DNA from: Sphingobacteriaceae bacterium
Lineage (GTDB): Bacteria; Bacteroidota; Bacteroidia; B-17B0; Aurantibacillaceae
Direction of reading: 5' to 3'
NCBI GenBank assembly: GCA_025360355.1
Contig: JANYCL010000500.1
Span: 1 to 6,435 of the forward strand
DNA length: 6,435 bases
Shown: positions 5,823 to 6,435 of the stretch, in pieces
How the letters are laid out: each line of letters opens with the position of its first letter
Position numbering within the stretch: the first letter of the stretch is position 1
Position numbers and translations under genes: made by a program
Notes under the pieces: generated by a model
Database searches by the model: none
What the model was told of the DNA's origin: nothing
The model's input: the letters and a program-made list of their open reading frames with translations, nothing else

Positions 5823-6435
5823 CCAGTTTATTTTTTAGATCGTTTTCGTAGTCGCCGTAGTTATAACTTGCTTTTATGGTGTAATTGTAACGGTTAAAAG
5901 TTTGAAGTATGCGCGACAGGTCTTCACGGTTCACTTTAACTGTTACTTCAATTTTAGTACTGTCAGGAACCGAAGAAACATGCAGGCTTAAAATTTTCGC
6001 ATCGTTGCCTTCAATAATATTTCCGATCTGAGTAACTGAATAATCGTTTTGATTTAATTCCAGTACGATAACGCCACCCGGGCTTTGCACCGAAGCCATG
6101 TTTGCTAAATTCCCAACGATGCCTTTTAATGTAATACAGCCTTTGTAAAATTCGTTCTCATCCAAAACGGGGATTAATGTCAAATTAAGTGACGACATTA
6201 ATTTTAATAGTTCGTAAGTATGCTGATAATGATGAATGATCGGTTTTAAAATGGGAAGTTTTGCTGTTTCGAAAGTTTCATTGGGTTTATTATAATCCAA
6301 TAGATCATTCTCGCTCACAACACCAATTAATTCACGGTTACTTACCAGCGCCAAATGGGAAACTTTAAATTGCTCCATCCAGTCGAGTGCCACCGCAACA
6401 GTGTCGGTTACTTTAAGGGGTGGGATTTCGTCGGT
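5794..6435 (-). CDS. CBS-pair plus ACT-like domain protein (5' end beyond window edge)
   Basis: The frame is open to the right edge and ends at TAG 5796-5794, giving 213 visible residues. A GTG at 6393 is an internal Val, since the family sequence extends upstream (DEIPPLKVTDTVAVALDWM). From similar proteins I remember, only about 8 residues are missing. Domains in the fragment are CBS1 (about 1-48, FKVSHLALVSNRELIGVVSE), CBS2 (about 61-113, LTLIPVLDENEFYKGCITL) and a C-terminal ACT-like module (about 118-192, starting SPGGVIVLELNQNDYSVTQI). This order resembles AcuB-type proteins. CBS pairs commonly sense adenine nucleotides and ACT domains bind small effectors, so a cytoplasmic regulatory sensor is likely; no catalytic domain is present. 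In other Bacteroidota I recall such genes near nadK or other housekeeping genes. Here it leads directly, with a 29-nt overlap, into an outer-membrane protein gene. Confidence 0.88.
   Translation of the reverse strand, partial: TDEIPPLKVTDTVAVALDWMEQFKVSHLALVSNRELIGVVSENDLLDYNKPNETFETAKLPILKPIIHHYQHTYELLKLMSSLNLTLIPVLDENEFYKGCITLKGIVGNLANMASVQSPGGVIVLELNQNDYSVTQIGNIIEGNDAKILSLHVSSVPDSTKIEVTVKVNREDLSRILQTFNRYNYTIKASYNYGDYENDLKNKLDEFMHFLNI

Overview
The window looks like a chromosomal segment of a Bacteroidota bacterium. The reasons are the AT-rich coding style, mostly weak or absent Shine-Dalgarno sequences, a CBS-pair plus ACT-like protein of a type I associate with Bacteroidota, an Omp85-type outer-membrane protein, and a CBS-containing ClC transporter. 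No rRNA, tRNA or CRISPR array was seen. The genus cannot be fixed from this sequence.

Layout, left to right: (1) the 3' third of polA (DNA polymerase I, polymerase domain), running in from the left edge to 981; (2) an AT-rich gene at 993-1796 for an uncharacterised protein whose C-terminal half looks like a HEPN domain with an R-x4-H motif; (3) a compact module of about 430 bp at 1842-2269, in which a small GIY-YIG nuclease gene (1913-2212) lies between two inverted, hairpin-forming repeats; (4) a 228-bp spacer (2270-2497) holding, on the minus strand, what looks like a one-base-frameshifted gene for a single-pass membrane microprotein; (5) a full-length ClC-family transporter/channel with a CBS pair (2498-4312, +); (6) on the minus strand, convergent with it, a two-gene operon: a CBS-CBS-ACT-like protein running in from the right edge (5794-6435), overlapped by 29 nt by a single-POTRA Omp85/BamA-like outer-membrane protein (4380-5822).

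The core genes are ordinary. The accessory-looking part is 982-2497, between polA and the ClC gene. The most interesting object there is the repeat-bracketed GIY-YIG gene. Its architecture recalls REP-associated transposases (RAYT genes flanked by inverted REP hairpins), but with a different nuclease fold. The two flanking repeats share a 12-nt identical block and a 16-nt block with one mismatch. That mismatch is matched by a compensating change in a small stem, which suggests the folded form matters. Whether this is a mobile or repeat-dispersing system is inference and can be tested by searching the host genome for further repeat copies.
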